NCBI GenBank assembly: GCA_904420175.1
Contig: CAJFUF010000008.1
Location: 1 to 64,000, forward strand
Direction: 5' to 3'
Source of the DNA: Candidatus Schneewindia gallinarum
GTDB taxonomy: Bacteria; Bacillota; Clostridia; Oscillospirales; Ruminococcaceae
Length of the DNA: 64,000 bases
Positions 42,957 to 52,081 of this stretch are shown one piece after another. A program made the translations under genes and the position numbers. The notes under the pieces were generated by a model. It saw only the letters and a program-made list of their open reading frames with translations. It had not been told where the DNA came from and made no database searches. Every line of letters begins with the position of its first letter. Position 1 is the first letter of the stretch.

Positions 42957-44024
42957 ATGTTAAACAGTAATAAGGTTGCCGTCATCAGTTCCGGCAACGG
43001 CGGCCAGTCGCTGGCTGCATACTTCTCGTACAAGGGCTGTATCAGCACCCTGTACGCCAGGGAACAGGAACGCGTGGACATGTTCCCATCTAATTCCTTT
43101 GAGCTTTCCGGTGAAATAGAAGGCGCGGTTCCCATTGCGCTTATCTCCTGCGATATGCGCCGGGTCATTGAAAATGCGCACCTGATTATGGTTACGACGC
43201 CTTCGCAATACCACCATATTGTGGCGGAAAACATGGCCCCCTATCTTGAGGACGGGCAGATTATCATGCTTAATCCCGGCCGCACCTTCGGTACCCACAT
43301 TTTCGAGCACGTTTTGGCCCAGCAGGGCTGCCACAAGCGCGTTATCATTGCCGAGGCGGAGACCTTCATTTTTACCTGCCGGTGCCTGAGTGTGGGCAAA
43401 CCACGCATTTACAAAATTAAGGATCACATGAAGGTGGCGGCCCACGACCCGGCGGACACCCCCCAGGTGGTGCAGGCCATGCAGCGGTTCTTCCCCACCG
43501 TCACCGGCGCGGACAGCGTACTGGAGACAGGGCTTGGCAACATGGGCCTGCTGTTCCATCCCCTGCCGGTGCTGATGAACCTGACCCGCATTGAAAAGGA
43601 GGAACGGTTCCTTTATTACAAGGAGGCGATCTCCCCCCTGGTGGCCTACATGCTGGAGCGCATGGATAAGGAGCGGCTGGCGGTGGCGGATGCACTGCAT
43701 GTTGCAACGCTGCCGGTTATGGAGTGGCTGAACGACAAGTACGGTTCCACCGGAAGCTGCCTGTACGACTGCCTGCAGAACACCGACGCGTACAGCGACG
43801 TCTACGCCCCCACCGCCCTTAACACCCGGTATATTTTTGAGGATGTCCCCACCGGCTGCGTCCCCCTGCTGTGTATGGGGAACAAGCTGGGGATCGATAT
43901 GCCGGTTACACAGGGAGTTGTACGCTGGGCAAGCGCTGTGTACAACAAAAATTTTTACGAGATGGGGCGCAACGACAGGACCCTTGATTTGGACGCCATT
44001 ATTCATCAGGCGGGACTAAACTAA
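42957..44024 (+). CDS. NAD(P)-dependent octopine/nopaline dehydrogenase family protein
   Basis: A 355-residue oxidoreductase. The Rossmann motif SSGNGGQSLAAYFSYKG is near residue 12-28, followed by TPSQYHHIVAE. The C-terminal helical domain holds the family's catalytic His in LGNMGLLFHPLPVLMNL near residue 200. Relatives reductively couple an amino acid with a 2-oxo acid to form an opine, or run the reverse. Start ATG at 42957 after AAAGGGGGACGG. Cotranscribed with the cobalamin-fold gene and followed by a 16-bp terminator. No substrate can be assigned. Confidence 0.88.
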   Translation: MLNSNKVAVISSGNGGQSLAAYFSYKGCISTLYAREQERVDMFPSNSFELSGEIEGAVPIALISCDMRRVIENAHLIMVTTPSQYHHIVAENMAPYLEDGQIIMLNPGRTFGTHIFEHVLAQQGCHKRVIIAEAETFIFTCRCLSVGKPRIYKIKDHMKVAAHDPADTPQVVQAMQRFFPTVTGADSVLETGLGNMGLLFHPLPVLMNLTRIEKEERFLYYKEAISPLVAYMLERMDKERLAVADALHVATLPVMEWLNDKYGSTGSCLYDCLQNTDAYSDVYAPTALNTRYIFEDVPTGCVPLLCMGNKLGIDMPVTQGVVRWASAVYNKNFYEMGRNDRTLDLDAIIHQAGLN

Positions 44025-44027
44025 AAA

Positions 44028-44061
44028 AGTGCGGGAAAGCCACAAGTGGCTTTCCCGCACT
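44028..44061. terminator. Terminator between the cassette and rarA
   Basis: Perfect 16-bp stem AGTGCGGGAAAGCCAC with its complement (44028-44043 with 44046-44061), A-rich left and T-rich right. It serves both convergent units. Confidence 0.9.
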
Positions 44062-44081
44062 ATTTTAAATGCAAGCGCATT

Positions 44082-45398
44082 TTATTTCCGGTTTTTCTTC
44101 CACGCCTTAATCTGTGCAAGCCTTTCCTGATACCGCGCCTCCACCCCCTGCCCGGTGGGCGTGTAGTATTCCCTTCCGACAAGGGAGTCCGGCAGGCACT
44201 GCATATCCGTCAGCTTCTCCTCGCTGTCGTGTGCGTACTGATACCCCTTGCCGTAGTCCAGCTCCTTCATCAGCTTAGTAACCGCGTTGCGGATGACCAG
44301 CGGCACCGGCTCTGCAAGCTGGGTCAGGGCATCCTTTTTTGCACGCTCGTACGCCGTATACAGCGCGTTGGATTTGGGTGCCATGGACAGGTAGATGACC
44401 GCCTGTGTTAAATTGACGGTGCACTCCGGCATGCCGATAAAGTGGCAGGCCTGATAGGCCGCCACCGCAATCTGCAGTGCGCGCGGGTCGGCAAGGCCCA
44501 CGTCCTCGCTGGCAAAACGGATGACGCGGCGCGCCACGTACAGCGGATCCTCCCCCGCTTCCAGCATGCGGGCCAGCCAGTAGACCGCCGCATCCGGGTC
44601 GGAGTTGCGCATGGATTTGTGAAGCGCGGAGATGATGTTATAGTGTTCCTCCCCCTTTTTGTCATACAGCAGGGATTTTCTGGAGATACACTGCTCCAGC
44701 GTCTGTTCCGTTACCGTGACTTCATCGCCGTCCGTCTGCCCGTTGAGAACCGCCATCTCCAATGTGGACAGGGCGGCGCGGGCGTCCCCACCGGCAAAGT
44801 CCGCAATGGCCCGTATCATGTCCGGACGGATGTGGACGGTTTGCTTTCCAAAGCCCCGCGGATCGGCAAGCGCACGCTCCAGCAGGGTGATAAGCTCCTG
44901 CGTTTTCAGGGCCTGCAGCACAAACACCTTACAGCGGGACAACAGCGCCCCGTTGATTTCAAAGGATGGGTTTTCCGTGGTGGCGCCGATAAGAATGATG
45001 CTGCCCTTCTCCACAAAGGGCAAGAACGCATCCTGCTGCGCCTTGTTGAACCGGTGGATTTCATCCACGAATACGATGGTCTTTTCCCCGTAGCGGCGGT
45101 TGTCCTCCGCCTGCTGCATCACAGCGCGGATTTCTTTGATGCCGCTGGTGACGGCGGAAAAGTCGATAAACGCCGCTTTTGTACGGTTTGCAATGATGCG
45201 CGCAAGGGTCGTTTTCCCCACGCCGGGCGGGCCCCAGAAAATCATGGAGGAGATCCGGTCCTCTTCAATCAGCCGGCGCAGCACCTTCCCCTCGCCCAGC
45301 AGATGGGTCTGCCCGGCGTATTCCTCCAGTGTCTGCGGCCGCAGCCTTGCCGCCAGCGGCTGCTGGTCCTCCCGTTCAAAAAACGATTGCTGTTCCAA
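44082..45398 (-). CDS. rarA: Replication-associated recombination protein A (AAA+ ATPase)
   Basis: AAA+ clamp-loader-like ATPase of the RarA/MgsA/WRNIP family, active at stalled replication forks. It has 438 residues: Walker A GPPGVGKTT near residue 57, Walker B IVFVDEIHRF, sensor GATTENPSFE, and the C-terminal tetramerisation region ending in KAWKKN. The start is taken as a TTG at 45398 because GGGAGGG lies eight bases upstream and the family begins with short acidic residues; upstream ATGs lack a site. Convergent with the B12-fold cassette. Confidence 0.94.
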   Translation of the reverse strand: MEQQSFFEREDQQPLAARLRPQTLEEYAGQTHLLGEGKVLRRLIEEDRISSMIFWGPPGVGKTTLARIIANRTKAAFIDFSAVTSGIKEIRAVMQQAEDNRRYGEKTIVFVDEIHRFNKAQQDAFLPFVEKGSIILIGATTENPSFEINGALLSRCKVFVLQALKTQELITLLERALADPRGFGKQTVHIRPDMIRAIADFAGGDARAALSTLEMAVLNGQTDGDEVTVTEQTLEQCISRKSLLYDKKGEEHYNIISALHKSMRNSDPDAAVYWLARMLEAGEDPLYVARRVIRFASEDVGLADPRALQIAVAAYQACHFIGMPECTVNLTQAVIYLSMAPKSNALYTAYERAKKDALTQLAEPVPLVIRNAVTKLMKELDYGKGYQYAHDSEEKLTDMQCLPDSLVGREYYTPTGQGVEARYQERLAQIKAWKKNRK

Positions 45399-45583
45399 GT
45401 CCCCTTCCCTCCCAATCAGGCATTTCATCCTAATCATACTACAGCAAAGCGGTTTCAGCAACCCGCCTGCGGTGGGGCGGCGGCCCGCAGGATGTGCGGC
45501 GAAGGCCATGGAGAAGGTTTCAGCGGCCTGCCCTGCAGCGAAGGTAAAAGCCGGGGGCCTTCATACGTCCCATATCCCGGCGA

Positions 45584-46534
45584 TTAAAACTGAATGGGGT
45601 AAACATGGTTGCTCAGCCGATCAAATTGAAAGCCCTTTGCCTGCAATGTTTCAATAATACGGGGTAAAGCCTCGACGGTTGTCCCCCGTGTATAAGAGTC
45701 GTGCAGAAGCACCACGCCGCTTTTCTTTTTTCCCAGTGTGGATATGACATTTTGATACACCTCATCGGCGGTGATTCCGTTTTGCGCATCTTCCGCACTG
45801 ATATTCCAGTCAAAGTACACAAAGCCCCGACGTTCCATTTCTTGCACAATTTCAGCGTAAGTCCCATGATTATAGGAATTTATGCTGCCGCCTGGGAAAC
45901 GGAACAGTGCCGGATACTCCCCCGTGGCTTGATACACAATTTCATAAGCCGCAGAAAAATCATTCAGGTAGCTTTCAACATCCTTATAAATTACCTGATA
46001 GTCATGCGTTTTTGAGTGAACGCCGATGGTGTGCCCTCTGTCATGTATCTCACGCAGACGCTCTAAACAGCTTTCAGATTCGTTCGGTACAACAAAAAAA
46101 GTGGCTTTGATTCCGTATTGATCTAAAATATCCAGCACCGCATCTGTGTTTTTAGACGGGCCATCATCGAAAGTGAGGTACAAAGTCATATCACGCGGTG
46201 CTTCGCTGCCCGGTTGAGGTCCCGAAGCATACATCTCGGGATAAAGCCGCATATAGTACGGGGCGTCAGGCGGCAGCTGCGGGCTGCTTTCCTGTGTGCA
46301 AGACGGGGGTTCTGTTGTCGGAACGGCGGTTTCGTCCTTTGCCGGAAGGGTTGGCGATGATTCCGAATGCAAGCCGGTACCCACCGTTGACGACGTATAA
46401 GGCGGCAACACCGAATATTCCTGGCCTGAAACTGACCGCTCTATTCCGATTGAAAAAAGCGAAAGGGCACAAACCACAACAACGTATGCCGTGCTTATGA
46501 GCGGAACAATGAAAGACCTTTTTTTCAAAGCCAT
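45584..46534 (-). CDS. Polysaccharide deacetylase (NodB family), membrane-anchored
   Basis: A 316-residue secreted or anchored deacetylase. The transmembrane segment lies at about 9-30, then a Pro/Ser/Thr-rich linker to about 110, then the NodB domain with intact motifs: LTFDDGP, HSKTH for zinc binding, RFPGGS, and LLHDSY near the end. It is likely to act on peptidoglycan (de-N-acetylation), which raises lysozyme resistance in relatives. It is the last gene of the BlaI-M56 cassette, 62 bases after the sensor gene. The region is visibly poorer in G+C than its surroundings, which suggests transfer. Confidence 0.9.
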   Translation of the reverse strand: MALKKRSFIVPLISTAYVVVVCALSLFSIGIERSVSGQEYSVLPPYTSSTVGTGLHSESSPTLPAKDETAVPTTEPPSCTQESSPQLPPDAPYYMRLYPEMYASGPQPGSEAPRDMTLYLTFDDGPSKNTDAVLDILDQYGIKATFFVVPNESESCLERLREIHDRGHTIGVHSKTHDYQVIYKDVESYLNDFSAAYEIVYQATGEYPALFRFPGGSINSYNHGTYAEIVQEMERRGFVYFDWNISAEDAQNGITADEVYQNVISTLGKKKSGVVLLHDSYTRGTTVEALPRIIETLQAKGFQFDRLSNHVYPIQF

Positions 46535-46596
46535 TGTAAACCATCCCTTTCCGTTGCTTTGACTCCACCAGCAAGCCGCCCCAAACAGGGTCTTCC

Positions 46597-48051
46597 CTAC
46601 GATAGGCGAATGCTTTTTGCAATTGTCTCCCGTTCTTCGTCTGTAACCGCATTCGGTAAAAATTGAACCGCAACATAAACTTGAAGCCGCTTATTGTAAG
46701 ACAGGATGCCCGGCATTACAGCTGTCGGGCTTGCTGCTGCCGATGTTGTGCCATCCGTTTGCTGAATATAGACATTGGCCAGCGCAGTTTCCATATCTTC
46801 CGAAGTAACAATTGGCTGGTAGTCATCCCATCGGTACAAACTCCCCAACCGAATGCCGCTGTAAACGGCTTTATAATAATCTTCCTGCGGTATTTCATTT
46901 TCATCGATGGGCTCAAACAGGTTATATCCGCAAATTGCCATCAGAACGTCGTCTTTATAAAGATAGACAGGGGTGACAAACCAAGAGCTGTTCTCCCCTT
47001 CAGGCGGCATATGTACTTCCCAACCCTTTGGTAAGTCAAGATACATCTGAAAAGGGGGCGCATTTGCAGGTACTTTCGGTATTGTATTTTCTGCTTGATA
47101 AGCCGGGAATGGAATATAGCTGTTTTTATTGCTTGGCCGGTCAGATAACAGGCACAGGCCGATTGGGATTAAAAAAATGGCGACGGATGCAACTGTCCAA
47201 ACAGCCGCTTTATGATAGGATAAAATGTTTTTGATACGAGTTTTCGTATTCCCCTTTCCAAAAGCGACAGGCAGCACAGTCATCATTCGTTTCTTTGTCG
47301 CAAGGTGTAAAATCGCTTCAGAATATTGTCTGCGGACATCTCCGTCCATGTTCCGCAAAACACATTCGTCGCACATCATTTCCATATCTTTGCAGAAAAG
47401 AGTAAATGCCACCCACACCAGCGGGTTAAACCAATGCAGAACCAGTGCGGAAAATGCAATCGGCTTAATAATATGATGGGCATACCGGATGTGCATCTTC
47501 TCATGCATTTCAACAAAGCGCCGGTCCTTTGCCTCAATGTCCGAAGGAAGATAAATTTTTGGATGAATGATCCCCACCACGAAAGGCGTGGCAATTTCAT
47601 CCGCAAAATAAACATTCGCATGAACCCGAACCGCACCAACCAGTTTTTTTTGCAGCCGGACCAGGGTAATCAGGTTATAGAGTAAAAACAGGAGCATGCC
47701 GGCAATCCATAGCCATGCAATAAGCGATATCCAGAACTCCAGGCGGGGTGAGCCGGCACCGGAACCGGAGGACTGTGATATTAGCTGATTGATGTTCTGA
47801 TCAATGATTGGAATACCGGTACTAATCTGGGTAGAACCGAAAAAAAACGATTGGCTCTGCGCCGGTAAAAGGCTGAACGGTCTTTCAAAGGTGAGCGGGC
47901 ATAACAGGCGGAACAGCACCACGCCCCACAAAGCACAGGACAACACTTTCGGTAGCCTTTTTAACAGCAGCCGAACTGCCAGCACGAATAAAATAACAAC
48001 GCCGGCAGTAACGCTCATGCTAAAGATATGTAGGAATAGTTGCGCTGCCAT
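46597..48051 (-). CDS. M56 family sensor metallopeptidase (BlaR1-like)
   Basis: A 484-residue membrane protease. N-terminal transmembrane helices lie around residues 5-60 and 105-130. The M56 metalloprotease motif HEKMH (HExxH) is near residue 182 and a further helix is near 275. The C-terminal 190 residues lie outside the cell. They show no penicillin-binding signature (no SxxK, SxN, KTG), unlike BlaR1/MecR1, so the ligand is probably different. It follows the BlaI gene by five bases and acts presumably by cleaving it (known mechanism of the family). Low G+C region. Confidence 0.88.
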   Translation of the reverse strand: MAAQLFLHIFSMSVTAGVVILFVLAVRLLLKRLPKVLSCALWGVVLFRLLCPLTFERPFSLLPAQSQSFFFGSTQISTGIPIIDQNINQLISQSSGSGAGSPRLEFWISLIAWLWIAGMLLFLLYNLITLVRLQKKLVGAVRVHANVYFADEIATPFVVGIIHPKIYLPSDIEAKDRRFVEMHEKMHIRYAHHIIKPIAFSALVLHWFNPLVWVAFTLFCKDMEMMCDECVLRNMDGDVRRQYSEAILHLATKKRMMTVLPVAFGKGNTKTRIKNILSYHKAAVWTVASVAIFLIPIGLCLLSDRPSNKNSYIPFPAYQAENTIPKVPANAPPFQMYLDLPKGWEVHMPPEGENSSWFVTPVYLYKDDVLMAICGYNLFEPIDENEIPQEDYYKAVYSGIRLGSLYRWDDYQPIVTSEDMETALANVYIQQTDGTTSAAASPTAVMPGILSYNKRLQVYVAVQFLPNAVTDEERETIAKSIRLS

Positions 48052-48056
48052 GACTT

Positions 48057-48416
48057 TTATGCCTCCATGTTATCTATCAGTTCCTGCAATTCGCGTATCT
48101 CTTTTTCAGACAGTTTTTTCTTGGATACAAAGGCTGCCAGAAACTCTGGAAGAGAGCCGCCGAAAGTTTCCTCGACGAATTGTTCACTTTGCAGCGCACG
48201 AAATTCATCCTCCGAAATTCGTGTGTACACAATCGTATCCCGATTTTCAAACAGGCCCTTTTCACAAAGTCGTCTTAGCATGGTATATGTGGTAGACTTT
48301 TTCCATTCCAACGTTTCTTGACACAGCTTGACCAACTCGCCGGAAGAAATGGGCGCATGGGCCCATATGAGTTCAGCAAATTTAATTTCCATTTTTCCAA
48401 ACTGATATGATTTCAT
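48057..48416 (-). CDS. BlaI/MecI/CopY family transcriptional repressor
   Basis: A 119-residue winged-helix repressor. The first 75 residues carry the helix-turn-helix (ELIWAHAPISSGELVKLCQETLEWKKSTTYTMLRRLCEKG), and the C-terminal helices dimerise. The family is inactivated when its partner protease is activated and the C-terminal part is cut. It is the first gene of the operon and faces two palindromic sites upstream, which it probably binds. AAAGGAGCC lies before the ATG. Confidence 0.93.
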   Translation of the reverse strand: MKSYQFGKMEIKFAELIWAHAPISSGELVKLCQETLEWKKSTTYTMLRRLCEKGLFENRDTIVYTRISEDEFRALQSEQFVEETFGGSLPEFLAAFVSKKKLSEKEIRELQELIDNMEA

Positions 48417-48431
48417 CGTATGGCTCCTTTT

Positions 48432-48450
48432 GGTTTAATGTCAGTAAACC
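48432..48450. promoter_or_regulatory. BlaI-type operator, proximal
   Basis: Inverted repeat GGTTTA-N7-TAAACC just downstream of the -10, where bound repressor would block transcription. Confidence 0.65.
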
Positions 48451-48460
48451 TACTGTCTTA

Positions 48461-48489
48461 AGTTTAATACCATTAAACCAAGAAGTCAA
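48461..48489 (-). promoter_or_regulatory. Promoter of the blaI-like operon
   Basis: Minus strand TTGACT (48489-48484), 17-base spacer, TAAACT (48466-48461). Overlaps the distal operator. Confidence 0.65.
48462..48478. promoter_or_regulatory. BlaI-type operator, distal
   Basis: Perfect palindrome GTTTAAT-ACC-ATTAAAC, sharing its half-site core with the proximal copy and lying within the promoter spacer. Confidence 0.7.
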
Positions 48490-48653
48490 TAGCTTTCAAG
48501 GCAAAAATATTTGTGTGTAAATTGTAAATTTATTGCATCTTCAAAATGGTGTTTTAAAGGTTTGGGAAAAAATTTTTCCCTTTGCAGAACCGCGCCTGTC
48601 AAGCCGCATCAATCAGGGCTTTTAAAGCCCGCTGCCACAGCTGTTTACGACGA
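48490..48653. other. Intergenic stretch without recognised content
   Basis: Between the blaI-like promoter and the ispH-rpsA terminator. AT-rich at first; it holds a short palindrome gggcttttaaagccc near 48616-48630. No gene seen. Confidence 0.4.
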
Positions 48654-48694
48654 AAAGAAGCGGCGTCCCTTTAAAACAGGGACGCCGCTTCTTT
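48654..48694 (-). terminator. Terminator of the ispH-rpsA operon
   Basis: Perfect 17-bp stem (48654-48670 with 48678-48694), loop ttaaaac, T-rich on both sides. It lies about 110 bases past the stop at 48807. Confidence 0.85.
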
Positions 48695-48806
48695 CCTATT
48701 TCGTTTTCAGCACATTTCCTGTTTATCCGTTGTCCGGTAAACAGTGGTTTTTTTCGCTTCTTGCCGTTATCACATTATTCGGCCGCCCGCTTTTTCAAAT
48801 GCTTTA

Positions 48807-50819
48807 TTAGTCGTCGGCGCGCTGAATGGTGACGCCTTCCACATGGATTTCAGGAATTTCCTCTTCCTCGTCCTTCTTTTCTTCCGCCGGCTTTACCGGG
48901 GGCTCCAGCGTTTCCTTAATGGACAGGGAAATCCGCTTGCGCTCATCGTCGATCCCGATAATCTTGGCTTTGACCACGTCGCCCGCCTTATAGAGGTCGG
49001 AGACCTTGTTTACACGCTCATACGACAGCTGGGAGATGTGCACAAGACCGTCCACACCGTCCATGATTTCCACAAACACACCAAAGTCGGTTACCGAGAC
49101 AACCGGGCCCTCGATAATGTCACCCACATGATAGTTGGCCTTGAAAATCTCAAAGGGGTGATCCTCCATCTTCTTGTAGCCGAGGGAGATTCTGCCCTTC
49201 TCCTTGTCGAAATCCTTGACATAAACGGTCAGCTCATCGCCGATCTTCACAACCTCGCTGGGGGTTTTGATGCGCTTCCAGGACAGCTCGGACACGTGGA
49301 CCATGCCGTCCACACCGCCGAGATCCACAAACGCGCCATAATCCGTCATGGATTTGACCTTGCCGGTGTAGGTGGCGCCCACCTCGATCTCGTTCCAGAA
49401 CTTCTCCACCTGCTGCTTATGCTCCTCCAGCGCAACGCTGCGGATGCTGCCCACAGGACGGCGGCGGCCGCGGCCCATTTCTATAATGCGCAGCTGCACC
49501 TTCTGCTTTAACAGCCCATCCAGAGAGCCGCCCCTGTTAATGGTCGCCTGGCTGCCGGGGACAAAAATTTTCACGCCGTTGGAAGAAACGATGACGCCGC
49601 CTTTAATGACCTCCGTCACGGTGCCCTCCAGAATGGTGTTCTCCTCTGCCGCCTTCTGTACCTTCTCAAATCCCTCAAGCGCATCATAGCGGCGCTTGGA
49701 CAGCTGTACGGTACCCTCGACATCGTTGACGCGAACAACCACGAGGTTCAGCTCGTCGCCTTTCTTCACGAGGTCCTCAGCCCTAGCGTTAGGGTCGTCT
49801 GTCAGCTCGTGCAGGGGGACATAGCCCGCATGCTTGGTGCCGATGTCAATCTGAATCTCATTGGGGGCGATGCCCACAACGGTTCCAACGACTTTCTGCC
49901 CGTTGCTGACCGTCTTGAAGGATTTTTCCAGCTCCTCCTCAAAGCTGAACTCCTCGTTCTCAAAGTCTTTTACTGTTTCACTCATGGTTTCTAAAACCTC
50001 CTTGATTATGCCAGCCGGAGTGGAGGCTCCGGCGGTTATCCCGATAAAATCCCTGCCCGACAGCAGTTCTTTCGGTAGTTCGGAAGCGCCCTCGATGAGG
50101 ACTGCATCCGTGTGCGCGCTGCAGATTTCATACAGTTTGGCGGTGTTGCTGCTTTTCCGGTCCCCGATGACCACCATCAGATCACTTTGCCCGGCAAGCT
50201 GCTGCGCCTCCTCCTGCCTGCTCACAGTCGCATTACATATTGTATCAAAAATCCCGGCGTTTGTATAGTGTCTCTTCATAAACTCCGCGCATTTTTCCCA
50301 TTTTTCCTTATGAAAAGTGGTTTGGGAGACCATAACTGCCTGTTTTTTCGAAAAATCCGGCACATTTTCCAGCTGCCGGCGCAGTTCATCCACGTCGGAA
50401 AACACAAAATAAGGGGCCTTGCAGTGCCCGGTAATCCCCAAAACCTCCGGGTGGGTTCTGTCCCCTGCAATCAGCACCATGCCGTCCTCCGGCACGGCAG
50501 CCACCGTGCGGTGGATTTTTGCGACAAAGGGACAGGTCGCATCCTCATACGGCAGCCCGCGGCGCTGAAGTTCCCGGTACACCGCGGCGGGGACCCCGTG
50601 GGAACGGATAACCACCATCTCGTCCGGCTGCACTTCATCCAGCGAACCCACCGGGCGAATGCCCTTCACCCGCAGCTGTTCCACAAGGCGGGTGTTATGG
50701 ATAATGGGCCCCAGCGTGGCCACTTTTTTCCCCTGCGCGGCAAGCTTTTCAACCAGGCTGACCGCCCGGCTGACGCCGAAGCAAAAACCTGCGGTTTTGG
50801 CAGTGGTAATTTTTGTCAT
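48807..50819 (-). CDS. ispH: IspH fused to ribosomal protein S1
   Basis: A 670-residue bifunctional protein. Residues about 1-285 are 4-hydroxy-3-methylbut-2-enyl diphosphate reductase, the last MEP-pathway step, with the three cluster cysteines at [20 protein letters not shown] and ICNATVSRQ. Residues about 305-630 hold four S1 repeats, at about 305-375, 391-458, 477-545 and 562-630 (for example GTYTGKV-like openings and [20 protein letters not shown]), followed by an acidic tail. The fusion is known in Clostridia. It supplies S1-type RNA binding to the 30S subunit. It overlaps plsC by four bases and ends the cmk operon. Confidence 0.96.
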   Translation of the reverse strand: MTKITTAKTAGFCFGVSRAVSLVEKLAAQGKKVATLGPIIHNTRLVEQLRVKGIRPVGSLDEVQPDEMVVIRSHGVPAAVYRELQRRGLPYEDATCPFVAKIHRTVAAVPEDGMVLIAGDRTHPEVLGITGHCKAPYFVFSDVDELRRQLENVPDFSKKQAVMVSQTTFHKEKWEKCAEFMKRHYTNAGIFDTICNATVSRQEEAQQLAGQSDLMVVIGDRKSSNTAKLYEICSAHTDAVLIEGASELPKELLSGRDFIGITAGASTPAGIIKEVLETMSETVKDFENEEFSFEEELEKSFKTVSNGQKVVGTVVGIAPNEIQIDIGTKHAGYVPLHELTDDPNARAEDLVKKGDELNLVVVRVNDVEGTVQLSKRRYDALEGFEKVQKAAEENTILEGTVTEVIKGGVIVSSNGVKIFVPGSQATINRGGSLDGLLKQKVQLRIIEMGRGRRRPVGSIRSVALEEHKQQVEKFWNEIEVGATYTGKVKSMTDYGAFVDLGGVDGMVHVSELSWKRIKTPSEVVKIGDELTVYVKDFDKEKGRISLGYKKMEDHPFEIFKANYHVGDIIEGPVVSVTDFGVFVEIMDGVDGLVHISQLSYERVNKVSDLYKAGDVVKAKIIGIDDERKRISLSIKETLEPPVKPAEEKKDEEEEIPEIHVEGVTIQRADD

Positions 50820-51418
50820 GCCTGTCTCTCCCCTGTCAGCTCCAGCAGGTCCCCGGTCAGGCGGTTTTTCACAGTGCGCAGTGCCCTGGTTCCGCCCTGC
50901 TCAAAGCCCATTTCACTGTTTTCAATGGGTTTGCCAATGCGGATGGTCACCCCGCAGCGGAATTTGCACTTTCCCCCGTTAATAACAATCCCCACCGGCA
51001 CAATCCCCGCGCCGCTGCGTTCTGCCACAACGGTGGCGCCGGATTTCAAGGGCAGCAGTTTCCCGGTTTTGCTTCGGGTGCCCTCCGGGAAGATGCCCAC
51101 ATTGCGGCCGCGCTTCAGTGTGTCAATGGCATGGTCGATGGCAGTGGTGTCCCCTTTCCCGCGGTTGACGGGAAACGCCCCCACCAGCCGCAGCAGCGGC
51201 GCCAGCCAGCGCTTCTCAAACAGTTCCTCCTTGGCCATGTAGCAGATGGGCCGCCGGATGTTGACCGCCAGCAGCACCGGGTCAAGGTTGCAGGTGTGGT
51301 TCGGACAAAAGATGTAGCCGCCGTCCTGCGGAATGTTTTCCCTGCCGTAGACCTTAATACGGTACAGCAGGTTGAAGAAAGGGTGGGCCAGGAAGCGCGC
51401 AATCCTATAGATAATCAT
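50816..51418 (-). CDS. plsC: 1-acyl-sn-glycerol-3-phosphate acyltransferase (PlsC family)
   Basis: A 200-residue membrane-associated acyltransferase for phosphatidic acid synthesis. NHTCNLDPV carries the catalytic HX4D near residue 39, and FPEGTRSKTGK carries the glycerol-phosphate-binding motif near 104. An N-terminal hydrophobic helix is present. Operon position between cmk and ispH-rpsA is typical of Clostridia. Overlaps cmk by 14 bases and ispH by four. Confidence 0.93.
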   Translation of the reverse strand: MIIYRIARFLAHPFFNLLYRIKVYGRENIPQDGGYIFCPNHTCNLDPVLLAVNIRRPICYMAKEELFEKRWLAPLLRLVGAFPVNRGKGDTTAIDHAIDTLKRGRNVGIFPEGTRSKTGKLLPLKSGATVVAERSGAGIVPVGIVINGGKCKFRCGVTIRIGKPIENSEMGFEQGGTRALRTVKNRLTGDLLELTGERQA

Positions 51419-52079
51419 GCAGCTTTTCCTTCACAAGCGCCGTCAACTGCGCAATGGACTGTTCCAGCGTGTTGCCGGTGGTATCCACCAGCACCGCGTC
51501 CTCCGCCTGCTTTAGGGGCGCTGCGGCACGGTTCGCGTCGTTGTAGTCCCGTTTTTCAATCTCATCCAGCAATTCCTCGAAATCCATATGGTAGCCCTTC
51601 GCCGTCAGTTCCTTATAGCGGCGGCTGGCCCGGTCCTCCGGCGAGGCGGTGAGAAAAATCTTCAGCGTTGCGTCCGGCAGCACCACGGTGCCGATGTCCC
51701 GTCCGTCCATAATGCAGTTCTGCTTCTGGGCGATGCCGCGCTGCTGTCCCAAAAGAAAGCTGCGCACCTCCGGGATGGCGGACACGTTGGAGGAGGCCAT
51801 GGAGCATTCCGGCCTGCGGATGTCCTCGCTGACATCCTCCCCATTCAGCAGGATGTGCTGGCTGCCGTCCTGATATTGAAGCGCGATGGAGATGTCCGCG
51901 AGGCAGGGCACCACAAAGCGGCTGTCCGCCGGGTCGCCGCCCGCACGCAGCACATACAGGCCGATGGCCCGGTACATGGCGCCGGTGTCCACATAGATGA
52001 AGCCCAGCTCCTTCGCAAGGGCGCGGGCAATGGTGCTTTTTCCTGCACCTGACGGCCCGTCGATTGCAATACTTAACAT
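51405..52079 (-). CDS. cmk: Cytidylate kinase
   Basis: Phosphorylates CMP and dCMP with ATP. The 224 residues show the P-loop IDGPSGAGKS at residues 6-15, the CMP-binding region with DTGAMYRAI, and the LID arginines (TASPEDRASRRYKEL). ATG at 52079 is preferred to 52085 because GGAGG then sits seven bases upstream. Follows the flavoprotein gene by two bases. Confidence 0.95.
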   Translation of the reverse strand: MLSIAIDGPSGAGKSTIARALAKELGFIYVDTGAMYRAIGLYVLRAGGDPADSRFVVPCLADISIALQYQDGSQHILLNGEDVSEDIRRPECSMASSNVSAIPEVRSFLLGQQRGIAQKQNCIMDGRDIGTVVLPDATLKIFLTASPEDRASRRYKELTAKGYHMDFEELLDEIEKRDYNDANRAAAPLKQAEDAVLVDTTGNTLEQSIAQLTALVKEKLHDYL

Positions 52080-52081
52080 TC

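Noticed and set aside
48616-48630. Palindrome gggcttttaaagccc as an additional terminator or operator
   Set aside because: Short, without a T tract, and far from any promoter; too weak to call.
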